From: Nymphaea colorata | Taxonomy: Eukaryota; Streptophyta; Magnoliopsida; Nymphaeales; Nymphaeaceae | Assembly (NCBI RefSeq): GCF_008831285.2 | Contig: NC_045138.2 | Span: forward strand, 25,393,934 to 25,453,933 | DNA: 60,000 nt | Direction: 5' to 3' | In this document: positions 9,600-21,709 of the stretch, one piece after another | How positions within the stretch are numbered: the stretch's first letter is position 1 | Layout of the letters: every line of letters begins with the position of its first letter | The notes under the pieces: generated by a model | Told to the model about the DNA's origin: nothing | The model's database searches: none | The model's input: the letters and a program-made list of their open reading frames with translations, nothing else | Position numbers and translations under genes: made by a program

Positions 9600-12500
9600 A
9601 ACGCACATTTACATCTGCACGCCCACCCACATAAACGAGCATGCATTTACTCACGCACAAGCCACTCGAGCACACGGGTTCATTTCTCACGCTTTCACAC
9701 ACATTATGTTGTCGATCTGCAGAACGATAATGTCTAGGTTCATTTGCCATATTCATTGCAAATTGATTGAAATCCAGTAAAGAAACGATGATAAAATCAC
9801 AATCTTCCTGAAGCCAAGATCTGTTTGACATGGAAAGCTATGCTAGCATCTAGGCTGGATCCTCAAATTGTGTTTTATTACTTCTTTTGGATGTATGCAC
9901 TAACTTTAAAAGGCAAAAAGAAGAGAGGGAATTGGAATTCTAGATTTTTGGTGCATGAGTGGGAACTTTCAGGTCATTTTTCTCATGCAGTAACAGACAT
10001 ATGGGGTAAAATTCTAAAAATACGTGCTGTAGTGGCTATCTTGTACACAACTAGCATCAGTTTGAAACTTGAAGTGTGACTGGTTAGGGTCTCTAGGCAA
10101 TCTTAGGAACATAAAAGGTGCCAAAATTAACTAATTGCCTGACAAAATACATTCTAGATTGAAGTAGCAGTGGAAGCTTTTATGACTCTAGTTTTTATGG
10201 AAAAGAACTAACCCACCTTCCACAGGAAAGGGAGAATAGAATCTCACCTTAGAACAGGCAGAAACAAATTTGTGCCAAAGCAAAAAATTGGGTGCGTCAC
10301 AGTCAAGAGCAAATATATACATGAACATGTTAACTATGCTAAGTAGACATGGAGATGGTGGGATCTAACTTGAGGACATTTCTATTCAGCTACATGGATG
10401 TTGTACTTACTATGCATTAACTATCAAATTTGCTTCAAAAGTCTCAAGTATCATACTAGGGTTGAAGTTTGTTACACAACTATCAGCAGTTTATATCTTG
10501 TTGGTAAATGGTGTGGAGACATATTTTTCTCAGCCACCTTGCATGTCCTTTGGTTCGTAATAACGTAAAATAACTTTTAGTTCCATAGTGATGATTCAAA
10601 TGGTGAATTAACTATAAATGAATAGTAAACAAAGTACATAATAAATCATATGGGCATCACTTAAAGTGATCATGGTGTGTTATTTTTGCCAATTAAAGAT
10701 TAACATACCTAGAAATGCACTCAGAAAGATTAACATATGCTGTCATGCACTCTTGAGAATGAGCCTGGCATGGCAGCAGCCTTTCTCTAATAATGACTAC
10801 CATCTAGCTGCTTTGTTGTCCTCTCAAGTACCTTTCAACCAAGCAACTGTTGGTTATTTGAATTGATCTTTGATTCTTTTGTCAATTAGAAGATGTAAGA
10901 GAAACAAATAGGTAAACGAAATTTCTCTAGCAATATTTTCATCATTGAGATGGAAATGTTTGCTGATGACTTATTTTTAGCTCTGCAGAAAGTGCGAACC
11001 ATCCAAAACTTTTTGAACATGTAAGAAAAATTCAATCAACGCATTATATAGAGAGAGATTGATCAAATACATAGTGAAGAACCAAACCATGCTAACAACG
11101 TAATTTTATTGCATATAACTTTCTGCTCAGTCATGGTAGATATCCAACTGGTAGTTTTATTAAACATACATCCACACACTCATATTACATGTTATTCAAT
11201 TTTAATTGGAGGAAAAACATCACAAATGAAATCTCGATAGGCTTACCTTCTTCATTTATCTATAGTAAAAATGCGCTATAAAAATTTATGACCTAACGTG
11301 GCCAAGTCATTGAGTCAACTTGCTAGCCTCATGACCCTGCCTTAGATGATCCAAGTCCGAGTCATGGGTTTGCCAACTATGCTTTTCCTTTTTGGTGAGG
11401 CCAAGGGGGGTGGGGCAGGAGATTGTAGTGCTTCAAAGATTATTCAGAAGAGCAAAATTAAATCTCAGTATTCCATTTTTGTGGACCTACAAGCCTATCC
11501 TTCATTTAAAGAAATCTAAGGTATTTAAATGCCCCTTCAGTGGTTTAGCTTCAATATCAAGAGTATAGCCTTAGACCATTGCGATTAAGACTTTGCAGGT
11601 ACTTGAATGCAAGAAGAAAGCAATAAAAGTCTTCTTCAAATAGAGTTTCTCTTACCCTTCGGCTTCAGTTGAACATGGATGAGATTTTCCTGGCCCTCCC
11701 CCTTGTCTCTTCTCATCAAAATGAAGAGAAAATTAGCCCTTTGACGAATAGGAAACTCTGTCAAAAGTCCGAAACTATTATTAAAAGGTAAATAACAATT
11801 ACTTTCAACCTTCTTTGGAAAGTGTATTCAATAGTTGTAATTCACAAAATTGTCCTCACACATTTGGCTAATAAATTTCCATTAAGCTTTTGAGTTGAAG
11901 GAGGTCAAGAGTTGAATAATGTGTATAGCCCATGGAGCTCGTCCATTTTGAAGACCACTGCATCTTTAGGTTCAATCATATCAAGAGCCAGACAACGATG
12001 GAATGCTTTGACTTCCGACCATGTCAAGAACCTGCATCATAGGAACGACGTGGTGTCTGATTCTGTAATTTTAAAAGCATGAGAGGACTTTCATGGGGTG
12101 AAAAGGAGAAAGGCATTTGGGAGTATTATAAACAACAAAAATAAGGTATGTTCAATGCACAATTCAAGCTGTAGAATCTTGGGATAGTTAAGAAGCTCAA
12201 ACATTTTCATGCATATATCTTCTTAAGCAACATACATCATGGCTATGGGTGGGTGTCAAGTTGAATACCCAACTACATGGTTGGATACCTGTCAAATAAG
12301 CGCGTAACCACCAGTCTAGTTTGGGGCTAGGATATCAAATTTGAACCCAGGGCCCAGGCTTAATAAAAGTTAGGCCTAGCTAAGCTTGTCCAAAATGAGC
12401 CAAACTCGGATCAATCCTGATACCTGATTGAGTTTTCCTTAATGGGGTAGAGTGGTGAACATTTCTAATCCATAATTTTCTTCTTTTTCTCTTTAACAAA

Positions 12501-13290
12501 ACTCTCTCTCTTTCTTCCCTTATTTTTCTCTATTATCTTATTTAAGGTTTTCTCTTATAAAATCATCTATTCTCCTTTGCTCCGCTCTTTTCTCCTCTTG
12601 CCATTCCTGTGTCATCTTCAATCTAGTGTTTCATCCTCTTCCTCTCAGTCAGTTATTTGTGTGTCATCCCAGTTTCTGCTGTCATCTTATGTTTTCAGTC
12701 ATCTGTCCTCATATCCACATGGATAGGCACCCCGAATAGAGGCCAAACTTTGCGTAAGGAAGTCCACTTCTCTATCTTTCTCTGGCTGATTAATGTAGCT
12801 TTCGCCAGTGAAGTTATCATCAACCATCGAACAATGATGACCCTGCTTCTCTCTCTTAAAATAGAAACATCTAGTTTCTATTTAATACATACATACATAC
12901 ATTAAGACCTTCTCTCTAACATAGAAACATCTATTTTCTATTTATATATATATATATATATATCCTTAACGTAATCAAAAGAAAAAAGCAATAAACAGAG
13001 TGAAACTGCAATATATCATGTAAATCAGGAAAATAAAATAGTATCTACCACACTCACCACTTACTCATTTTCCTTCATAAAGGGTCATCAGTCATGGATA
13101 GGGCCTACATTCTATAAAGAAAAAGTACGTGGTGAGTGTGGTGACTACCATTCAGTTTCTCTGTGTGACACTATCTAAAATACATTCATGTTTTTATGCG
13201 AAATTTTATACCTACAACCTATCCATCTATCTCATTAGAGAGACCCTTCAAGGTCATCCCATATTTCAGGAATTTGGTTGGCCTGCAAGT
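9600..13290. other. Gene-poor spacer
   Basis: No open frame here has recognisable protein features on either strand. Short repeats are present: CATA-type at 12884-12902 and TA at 12943-12962. A degenerate member of the GC-ended repeat group spans about 12244-12430, with 'gggtgggtgtcaag' near one end and 'cctgatacctgattg' near the other. A CT-rich stretch occupies 12480-12650. Confidence 0.5.
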
Positions 13291-13292
13291 CT

Positions 13293-13890
13293 TCAAATGG
13301 AAGAAGCTCTGGCAAACATTGTAGTGAAGTGGGTAGCACATGATATTCTGGTCCACGTCCATCCACCCAATGTCCTGCAAATTTCATCCTTTTCGGCCAG
13401 CTCATATGCCCTAGCAGCTAACTGGTCAAAAGTAGATATAATCCAATTCAAATGCTCCATGATAGGCAACAATACTTTTGAGAGCCTATGAAATTCTCGT
13501 TGAAGACAAGAGATGCTAGCTTCCAAGATCTGTGAATAAGTTTTGACAAGCTTGTCCCATAATTCCTTCGCTGAACACTCATCAGGAACATGCACCAGCA
13601 CTTCTTGGGAAAGGGTAGAAGTAATGAAAGCAATGGCTTCCTGATCGTGTTTCAACTATATTTCAAATTTAGGATTTGGAACTGATTCTTTAGTCGCAAC
13701 ATCATGCCTATCCTTGGTCTCATATGTGGTTCTGAAGGGACTGGGTAGAACTATCCAAGTGTTCTGATAGACCTTGATGAATGGGAAGATTTGATGCTCC
13801 CAATTAGGAGAATTGGTGTTGGTAAGTTTTCAGAAATAAGCTGGCCCATAAAGTTAAAAGAGATGATAGACTCAGAGTAAGAATCCATGG
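13293..13890 (-). pseudogene. Copia-type retrotransposon gag fragment, broken
   Basis: Read on the minus strand from about 13890, the start of a Copia gag is recognisable: a short N-terminus, a KLTNTN...W block, then NPKFEI followed by a stop where the family usually has an aromatic residue. An open stretch of 120 codons (13293-13655) continues with AKELWDKLVKTYS and LQREFHRLSKVLLPIMEHL, the typical core of the UBN2/gag-polypeptide domain. The N-terminal part needs a one-base frame change near 13840. No protease, integrase, reverse transcriptase or LTR is visible, so this is an isolated decayed fragment. Confidence 0.75.
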
Positions 13891-13899
13891 AACAGCTCA

Positions 13900-14870
13900 G
13901 AAGAGACCTGTTTGAAAGAATTACTCAGCAAAAAAAGGAATACTAGCAGCCAAGGAAATAAAAAAATCAATGAACAATATCTACGTTCAATGCTTATTTT
14001 GTTTTTTCTGGAACAGACCAGATTAGAGTAACATGGTTGCAACAATTAACTTATCGTACAGCAGATTAACTTTTGATCTAAATCCTTTTTTAGCTTTATG
14101 GAGGAAGAATGAAAAATAATAAGGTGTACGATGAGCAAAGAATAAAACAAAACGATTTTGATGGCTGCTGGGGACCGGTTTTGCTAGAAAAAAAAAAGCA
14201 AACAATTTCAATGTCAGGAAAAGAGAAATAGAGAGAATCACGGCTGACCAAGATCAATAATGAGGGACAAAAAAGATAACAAAAATAACCTCAAGCATGA
14301 TGGGTAATCACAAAAGATGTAGAAAACAACACACCCTATACAAATAATGGCAATCGGGTTTGTAATGGACCCAGACCCAATAATATTAATACATACACTT
14401 CTTAACAAGCGGGGACCAGCTTGATGCTCCCCTTTTCATGGTCATGTAGCACATTAGGATTGAGCTGGTTCTCGTAGCCTAGTTTTATAACTAAAAGGCT
14501 AATGACCTATTCCTGTATGTTCTTTTCTATGAGTATTTGATTTCAAGTAATCTAATTTAATTAAAGATTGATAATCCTGATTATATACTAGAACCAGATA
14601 AAGTTATAAACAAGATAAAAGACTTCCTTGTATGTAACATATAGTGACAAATAACAGAGGAAAGAAATTTCATATTTTCATCTAATATGAAACTGGAGAG
14701 CTTCAATCATGAAGCTGATTTAATATATGCAAAATGCATGGATTGAAGCTGATCTTTCTGATTGGGACAAGACAATCTTCTTTTATAAAGAAGCATGCAG
14801 GAGAGAAGTTTTTGGAACTTGGAATAATTTCTCCCAATATTTAATATTGGCTCCACAACAGCAACAATAA
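13900..14870. other. Spacer downstream of the response-regulator gene
   Basis: Mostly A/T-rich sequence with no supported gene. The part next to 14870 probably contains the 3' UTR of the minus-strand gene. Confidence 0.5.
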
Positions 14871-14871
14871 T

Positions 14872-17800
14872 CTACAAAGGCAGCCCCATTCCGAGTGTAG
14901 ACACATCAAACATATTTCTACATATCATGGTCCTCTAGCACATCTAGAACACTCAAAGTAAATTTAACAAGTTCGATGCTTGATTATTTTTGAAAGAGAT
15001 GAGCTCAATTGACAGTCATAAAAATAACCTTTTGCAAAGTGAAAATTTACCTGATTAAGTTGATCAGGTGGTGCTGTACCATTATCAGGCCCGTAATCTT
15101 GGTCGTCCACAGGAAAAAAGCTGTCTAAATCAGATGGCTGAAGTTGAGATTCAGGTGGTACTATCAGGTCATTTAACATTCTCTCAAGGTCAGAGAAAGT
15201 GTTTATGGATGACCTAGCATTCATGTTATCCAAATATGAATTTGCATTTCCATACAGATCACCAAGATTCTGCATTTGTCCTGGCAAGGGTGTGATTGGC
15301 ATATCATGCATTCCAAGGCTTATATGGGTGGAGTTCATGGGGTCCGTACCAAAAGGGCTAGTGAATGGTTGAGTTGCATTGCTTAAACCTGGAAGCTCAT
15401 TCTGAGCACATTGAAATATTTGATTAATGCCTTCGCTTCCTGTTTCGAATGCTGCCAGTGGATACCCAGTACTCTGTTCATGCATATTATGAGATATGAC
15501 TGCACTTGTTCCTGCATGCTGACCATCAAACTGAAAACCATCCACCATCAATCCAGTATTAGAACCAGGAGCTACTCCAAAATGAGATGTGCTAGCCAAA
15601 TTTAACTGATCATTATTTGCAGCTTGCTGACCAAAAGCATATCCATGGAATGGCAGAAGTTCATGGTCACCATGGTTCAAATTTGAACTCGAACTCCACA
15701 TGGTTGAAGTAGGATCGTATCCTGATTGGGCTATATATGGATTTTGAAAGATGCTTTCATCTCCCTGGTTTCTCTGCTCCTGCATGAAGGATGGCATTGG
15801 TGGATTTTGAAGGACGCTTTCATTTCCCTGGTGTCTCTGCTCCTGCATGAAGGATGGTGCCCTTCCTATAACGCTTGCTGGATCAGTAGACTTCATCAGT
15901 CCATAAGTCCCCAACCCTCTTCTATCATCTGCCCTGAAACTGCTATAGTAACTAGGCATGTTGGTGAAAGGACCAAGAGAGCCACTTTGCGGTTCCGCTA
16001 CAGCTGTGGGAGGTAAAGGCTGTGTCGCTTGGTTTGCTAGACGAGGACCTGTGGAAGAACCAAGGCCACCAGAAACGGGACGATCTTTATGTTCTTTACC
16101 TTCTGCCTCTCGTTTTCTTCGGTAAATTCTGTGTTTCTGCATTCACAAACACATAAACGGTTCTTTTCAGGAGTTTTGAGATCGATGACTGTTGGTTAAG
16201 AAAACATTTGATATCTTCTTAGGTGTTGCTTGGACTTTTTCCCTAAAAGGAACTTCCTGTTTGGGCCTTGCTTCAACTGGAGCCACTTGGGGCAAAAAGT
16301 ACAGTACTTGGATCCGCAGTTCAGATCAGAAGGGTTATACTGTGTTCTACAAGTGAATGGTTAGATTAGGTGAAACCAGTGGAGAGACTTAGCGTTCCCA
16401 CGGGTCTTGTTGGGGTGTCAACATGTTGGATTTGGGTCAAGTTTCAAACTCTCTGGATCTGTCTCAATATGTTTTTTCCCGATCAAATTTGGGTTCACTA
16501 CCAAATCTGGGGTAACTAGTTTAAGTTCTAATTTTACATGCAAATGGGTCATATCTTTGTTGGGATTAGGAATTGGATGCACATTATGCCTAATCCAGAT
16601 CCGATTATCCTCCACTTATCTAATCCCACTAAACTCATCTGGATGTCAAGCATAGCATTCTAACCGGGAGAAACAACAAAAATTGGACATGAAAAACTTA
16701 AAATTCCTGGTTCAGCAGGTCCTACTCATATGAAAGACCACTGATTTTCCCTCATCATCATCAAACGAAAAGGTGGTAGATAAAAAATCAAAGGTTTAAT
16801 ATATAAAAACCATAAGATAATAAATTTAGCTGAACATCTAGGGGCGGTCCTTATATCATTGTCGGTCCAAATCTGAGCCTTTGTTTTCCTTATAAAAACT
16901 TGCCCATTAAATGAAAAAAAAAAAAAGAAAGAAAACCTCAAGGATATGATGAAACCTGTTCGTTAAATGAATAATTTATCAAATAACTGTAACATTTTGT
17001 TCCCAAGAAATGGATTTCACCTGCAATCTGCTGCCTATCTGTTTCCTTGTCAGCTCTGTAACACCCATAATGTCGAGTATCTTCGAAGGAGTGGCATCTA
17101 ATCCAGTCAATTGTCATAAAGTAGCCCAGTGAAATACTATCCTTGAAACAAAGATATACAAAATATTGCACATAAAAATGCTTAGCTTTTGATAAAATGG
17201 TTCCAATTTTTTTAGCAAATTCTTTTATAACCGTCTTAACTCAAGCAGCTAACTGAAAGAGTTTGAAACTTGATCAGGACTGTTCGTTATTTCACTAAAA
17301 ATAGACCAGAGTTCAGCAAAATATTCTATCCAAAGGAATAATTGCGTACTTTCAAAACCCAACTGGTCTACAGCAAAAGCGAACTTCTTCTTCAGATCCG
17401 TCGTCCAGATGAACCTCTTCTTCCATTTCTGAGATGGTGGCGGAGATTCAGGCGCAGGCGCCGTCTGCTTACTGGCAGTGCCTGCTTCAGCCTCTGTGAC
17501 GGCAGCTTTGCCATGGGGATCTCTCTTCCTGAGTTTAAACTTCCTGTGCCGCAGAACGTGCTGCCACAGGTTTCTCAGCACATGAGGGTAAAGCGGCTTC
17601 AACATTACGGCCTTCACACCACTAAGTGTTGCCTTGAGAAGGCTCTCCTGATCAGCATTATCTGATACAACTGTTCTCAGCACAACACAGACGGAAGTTT
17701 AAGTTTGGGTTACAATTCATACATCAGATAAAAAAAAATCTGTCTCACAAACAGGATCTGCAGTGAATGATAAGGGAAAGGTGATTTGAGGTCTTGAGAT

Positions 17801-18334
17801 CTTCGATTTCAAGGTTCCAAATTCACGAATTTTAAGATAAAAAAAAAAAGAATATCTTTTGAAGGATGTGGATGTTAATATGAATCTGTAACCCTTACAC
17901 TTTTAATTCACAGTTCTCAAATCAGAAGTCTCCTTATTTGGAAATAAACGAGATCTCAAATCCAAGTTATCTGCAATACTTAGAATCATGGATTTGGCTA
18001 GATCAGACTCTTGGATCCCCTTGTGAATCCACCTCAGAATCTAAATACCCATGTCAATTTGCCAAAAGCTGCAGTTCAAATATCGCTCCAACTGCCTTTC
18101 ACTCGAGGGCCCATATATAGATGTAAATTGGATCGGGTATAGTAGCTTTTGGAGAGCTCAACTAACAGGATATAGGCCAGTGAAACTTGTGGCAGGAATC
18201 TTAAATTCAGATTGACAAGTTACAAATCCAAATCCCAGTTTTGGATCTGGATTTGGAAGATGCCCATGAAATTCAATAAAAAAAATCCTAGCCCATACTA
18301 ATTTGGATTTGACTTTCATAAAGTTGATTAAGAA

Positions 18335-18392
<58 letters not shown>

Positions 18393-19106
18393 ATCACTTG
18401 CACACATACATGTACAAAATGTGGACATGGGGCTGTGTGTCATACATTATATATATGAACAAGAAAAAGAAAAACTTACAAACAACAGGCAAGTCCAAGT
18501 GGTTGGTGACGATTTCCAAGAACTCCAAACTATCCATTTCAGGCATGAAAATGTTCGACAACACAAGATCGACGCAGCTTTTCCGTTCCTTCAACATCTG
18601 AACAGCCGTTATCGGATTATCCACTGATGTAACTGCATAGACAACAATAGGAGAGTGGGTGGTAGAGAGAGAGAGATCAACATCATCTTTCTCGTCATGA
18701 AGAAAAAATTGCTAAAGAAGAAGGAAAGAAAAGTCTCACCATCGTAGTCCCACTGAACCATCAAGCTCTCCATCTCCTTCAACGACGCCCTGTCACTCTC
18801 GACCACCATAACTCTGGTTGCCTTTCGGACGTCTTTTCTCGAGTCCTCTAAAGCTGCCACCAGTTCTTCATCCATACAGAGAAGCTGCGAAGGATCTCCA
18901 GACTCTGCAGCCGAAGCTGCCACCAGCCCTTCTCCCTCCATACAGACAAGCCGCGAAGGATCTCCAGACTCTTCAGCCGAAGCTGCCACCAGTCCTTCCT
19001 CCATACAGAGAAGCTGCGAAGGATCTCCAGACTCTTCAGCCGAAGCTTCCACCAGTCCTTCCTCCATACAGAGAAGCTGCGAAGGATCTCCAGACTCTTC
19101 ATCCAT
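14872..19106 (-). CDS. Type-B-like pseudo-response regulator (receiver plus GARP/Myb-like domain)
   Basis: Spliced exons in transcript order are 19106-18740, 18632-18480, 17670-17350, 17097-17021, 16136-15051 and probably 14934-14872. Phases agree throughout and give about 688 aa. The start is the first ATG after an in-frame TGA. Residues 1-87 are four ~21-residue repeats (EESGDPSQLLCMEEGLV). A receiver domain follows (about 98-215): VMVVESDR at the acidic pocket, LSNIFMPEMDS where the family has a phospho-Asp (here Asn149), and MLKP with the conserved Lys198. A GARP DNA-binding domain (about 255-312) has WTTDLKKKFAFAVDQLG and LTRKQIGSRLQKHR. The C-terminal ~360 residues are Gln/Asn/Ser-rich, as in type-B activation regions. 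Type-B regulators act in the nucleus in cytokinin phosphorelay. Without the Asp and with E/S in place of the acidic pair, this one is probably not phosphorylated in the standard way. The last exon is uncertain, because the fifth exon can also read through to a stop at 14964. Confidence 0.85.
15735..15865 (-). repeat. In-frame ~60-bp duplication inside the response-regulator exon 5
   Basis: Two adjacent copies encode PSFMQEQR-QG-ES--QNP. At DNA level both copies share 'ctctgctcctgcatgaagg'. The reading frame is kept. Confidence 0.85.
18334..18392. repeat. CT then TA microsatellite
   Basis: A (CT)n tract at 18334-18375 runs into (TA)n at 18376-18392. It lies in the second intron of the response-regulator gene. 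Confidence 0.95.
18840..19106 (-). repeat. Coding minisatellite, four ~63-bp units
   Basis: Four direct repeats share 'gaagctgccaccag' and 'gcgaaggatctccagactct', with one unit 3 bp longer. All lengths are multiples of three. They encode the N-terminal repeat of the response-regulator protein. Confidence 0.9.
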
Positions 19107-19109
19107 GGA

Positions 19110-20070
19110 GGTTCAATGAGAAACTCGAGCTCCAATGAGTAGAGATAGTAAAAGAAATGGAACCTTGCCCTCTACCATTCGAGCAATATAGATATGAGCT
19201 GGAAAAAACTAAAAGTAGAAAATATGGATCTCATACTTCATAATATGGGATTGATGAAAAATGCGAAACACTGCAGAAGGGAAAAAAAATCTACGGAGAC
19301 CGGAGGTCATTGTTCAAGCATTCAATTTCATGGCTGAAGGTGGAACCAATCTAAAAGGAAGAAAATCTTGAGAGAAAATGTCTCTCCTCTTTTATTTGAA
19401 GGGGATTTTTTCATATTAATGACTACCATATAGGCCAATTTACATGTTCGTGTCTATTTCAAAGCTATTATCATAGTTATCCCTACCCTTTCATTGAGCA
19501 TTCTAAATTAGTTCTTATGGTAAACTCTATTGTAAATATTGCATCAGTAGATCTGCTGATACGCTTCGTATTTGCCGGGCTTTGTAGCCGTATTCGGCCG
19601 ATATGAGTTATGGAGAACGTCAAAATGCTGGTTGTGAATTTGTAATTAATTAAAGTTACAAAAGGAGGGATTTTATTTTGGGAAAAAAATATTAGGGATG
19701 CAGGATGTGGCCATCAAATAACAAGTAGATGAAAATGAAAATTGTTAATTGACAATAAATTCACGATAAATTTTTGGATTTGGGCATCGCATTGGGGTAA
19801 GAACTAAGAGGTGCAGCGTTGACCAGTTGCTTTCCATTTAATTATTATCATAACAGGATTTCAATATTGGGAGATGAAATCTGATATTGAAAATATTACT
19901 TTTGATAACGGTTATTGTTTTTAGTTCTAGTACTGTCTAGGTGTTGGGACTATAACATTTCTCTGAGCGATACGGTGCCGAATCGACCCATATCAACAGA
20001 ATTTAAAATAAGTATCTATATTCTGTATTAAAAATTCATTTAAAATTTGGTTTATTCAAGTTGGGTTTGT
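19110..20070. other. 5' region of the response-regulator gene and spacer
   Basis: Sequence next to 19107-19400 is the presumed 5' UTR and promoter of the minus-strand gene. The rest is AT-rich. Around 19550-19610 and 19960-20000 there are 'gatacg'/'cggccgatatgag' words that recur near 23200 and 31040, suggesting a dispersed degenerate repeat. No gene is seen. Confidence 0.4.
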
Positions 20071-20957
20071 AACACTACAAAATTTTAATATCGTATTAAA
20101 GATTGAGAGAGATCTTTCAAAGCTTATAAGAAATGTTGTTCAATGGTTAGTTGTCTTGGTTTCTAATATTTTCTGAATTAAAATCAAAACTGCCATGAAG
20201 AGGGTCGGAATCCCATCGTAAGAGTGAGTCGAGTCATTGTAAAATTAATTGATTATACAACATCTTATGACTGATATGCATACATCCGATATTAATGCCA
20301 AGGACATAAAGGTTCCAATTAATTTAATCTGAATTTTACATTGAAAATCAAGTTCAACCGGTTGGAAAAGGAGAAAAGGTAGCGCCTTCACCACAAATCA
20401 AATCAACATTATACAAGACATTATACAAGAGAAACCTAGAAAATAATATGAACACAAATATTTCATATTATTGAATTTCTCACATAAAATGCAAGACAAA
20501 TTCACATTTGATCAATACTAACAGAGCTCAAATGGGAAGGGCTTCATCACTCAAAACTAATACATACGAGATTATATTTATATTTCCAACTTCATAACCG
20601 ACACACATGGAACACATAAGATAAAAAAGGAGAGGAAGTTACGTGCCGGGCGCACCATGTGCAATAAAAGAGGAAAAGACATTTTAAAAGTTTATTAAAA
20701 AATAAATGTCTTCCACTTTCTTTTTACCTTTTTTATTTTCAATTTTGTTTTTATTAAAAAAATCTTTTTAAATGTAAACTAAATGCTTAGTCATTAACCA
20801 TACTGGCACGAAAAATAAATGATACATATAACTACATTTGATGTATATAACCAGGTTTGATGTAAAAGCCATGATCTTGGTGGCTCAAAGAAACTCATTG
20901 CTAAGCAAAGTTGGTTATATACACACTTCTTATAAGAGTGTGTAATGACTAAAATAA

Positions 20958-21043
20958 ATCTATTAAATGAAATGGAAAAACTTTAATAAGGATAAAAAAA
21001 ATCTATTAAATGAAATGGAAAAACTTTAATAAGGATAAAAAAT
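20958..21043. repeat. Two tandem 43-bp units
   Basis: The word starting 'atctattaaatgaaatgg' at 20958 recurs at 21001, and the intervening sequence is essentially identical. Confidence 0.95.
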
Positions 21044-21369
21044 GAATTATGAAAATATTAAAACTAAAATGTACATCGTTTACCCAAAAAAAATTCCAAA
21101 GTGCCACCGCCTCCTTTCTCTTTCATTGGAGCATATTTGTAGGATGCGCACTGCAACTACTAGATTTAGCAGCCAAGCCATGTCCTCCATTGTGCTTAGA
21201 CACAAGAATTCACAAAAGTAAAAAAAAAAAAAAGGAGGGGTTTACATATTTTGAAATTTGTATAAAGTAATGTTTATGTTAGACTTTTTAACTCTTTCAT
21301 AACCTATTTTACCTTTAAAAAAACAAGTTAACAAAAGCAATTGAGTTTCCTGAAAATGCAAAACAAATT

Positions 21370-21704
21370 CCCTTTTCCACCACCACCACCACCACCAATC
21401 CCACCGCCGCCAACGTTGTGACCGCCGCTCACGCTGCCGAGCCCACCTCCTGCGCCATCTCCACCACCAACATCACTTAATCCTATGCCACCACCGATTC
21501 CTCCACCACCTCCCCGCCTAGATCACCACGCAGCGCCACCACCGATTCCTCCACCAAAGCCACCCCTCCCAGGCTAGGGTGGGACCATTTCTGGTCTTCG
21601 AAGGGGGAGGCATCTTCATTCGGTAGCTTCCCAGCACCGGCGTGTACTGCAAGAAGGACAAGCAGTAGGAGGACTAACCTTCCTCCATGAACAGGAGGAG
21701 CCAT
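21370..21704 (-). pseudogene. Broken secreted glycine-rich protein gene
   Basis: The ATG at 21704 opens a frame with the same signal peptide and SPFEDQKW motif as the intact paralogue at 24458. The frame then slips after SLGG: the DNA still spells Gly-rich codons in another frame, but the read frame gives VALVEESVVAL and stops at 21483. Further upstream-strand sequence to about 21370 again encodes GGGIGGGGGGGG in a shifted frame. At least two frameshifts are needed to recover a Gly-rich protein, so a pseudogene is the simplest reading. The promoter block with its TATA-like element (about 21801-21808) is still present. Confidence 0.7.
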
Positions 21705-21709
21705 TGTTT

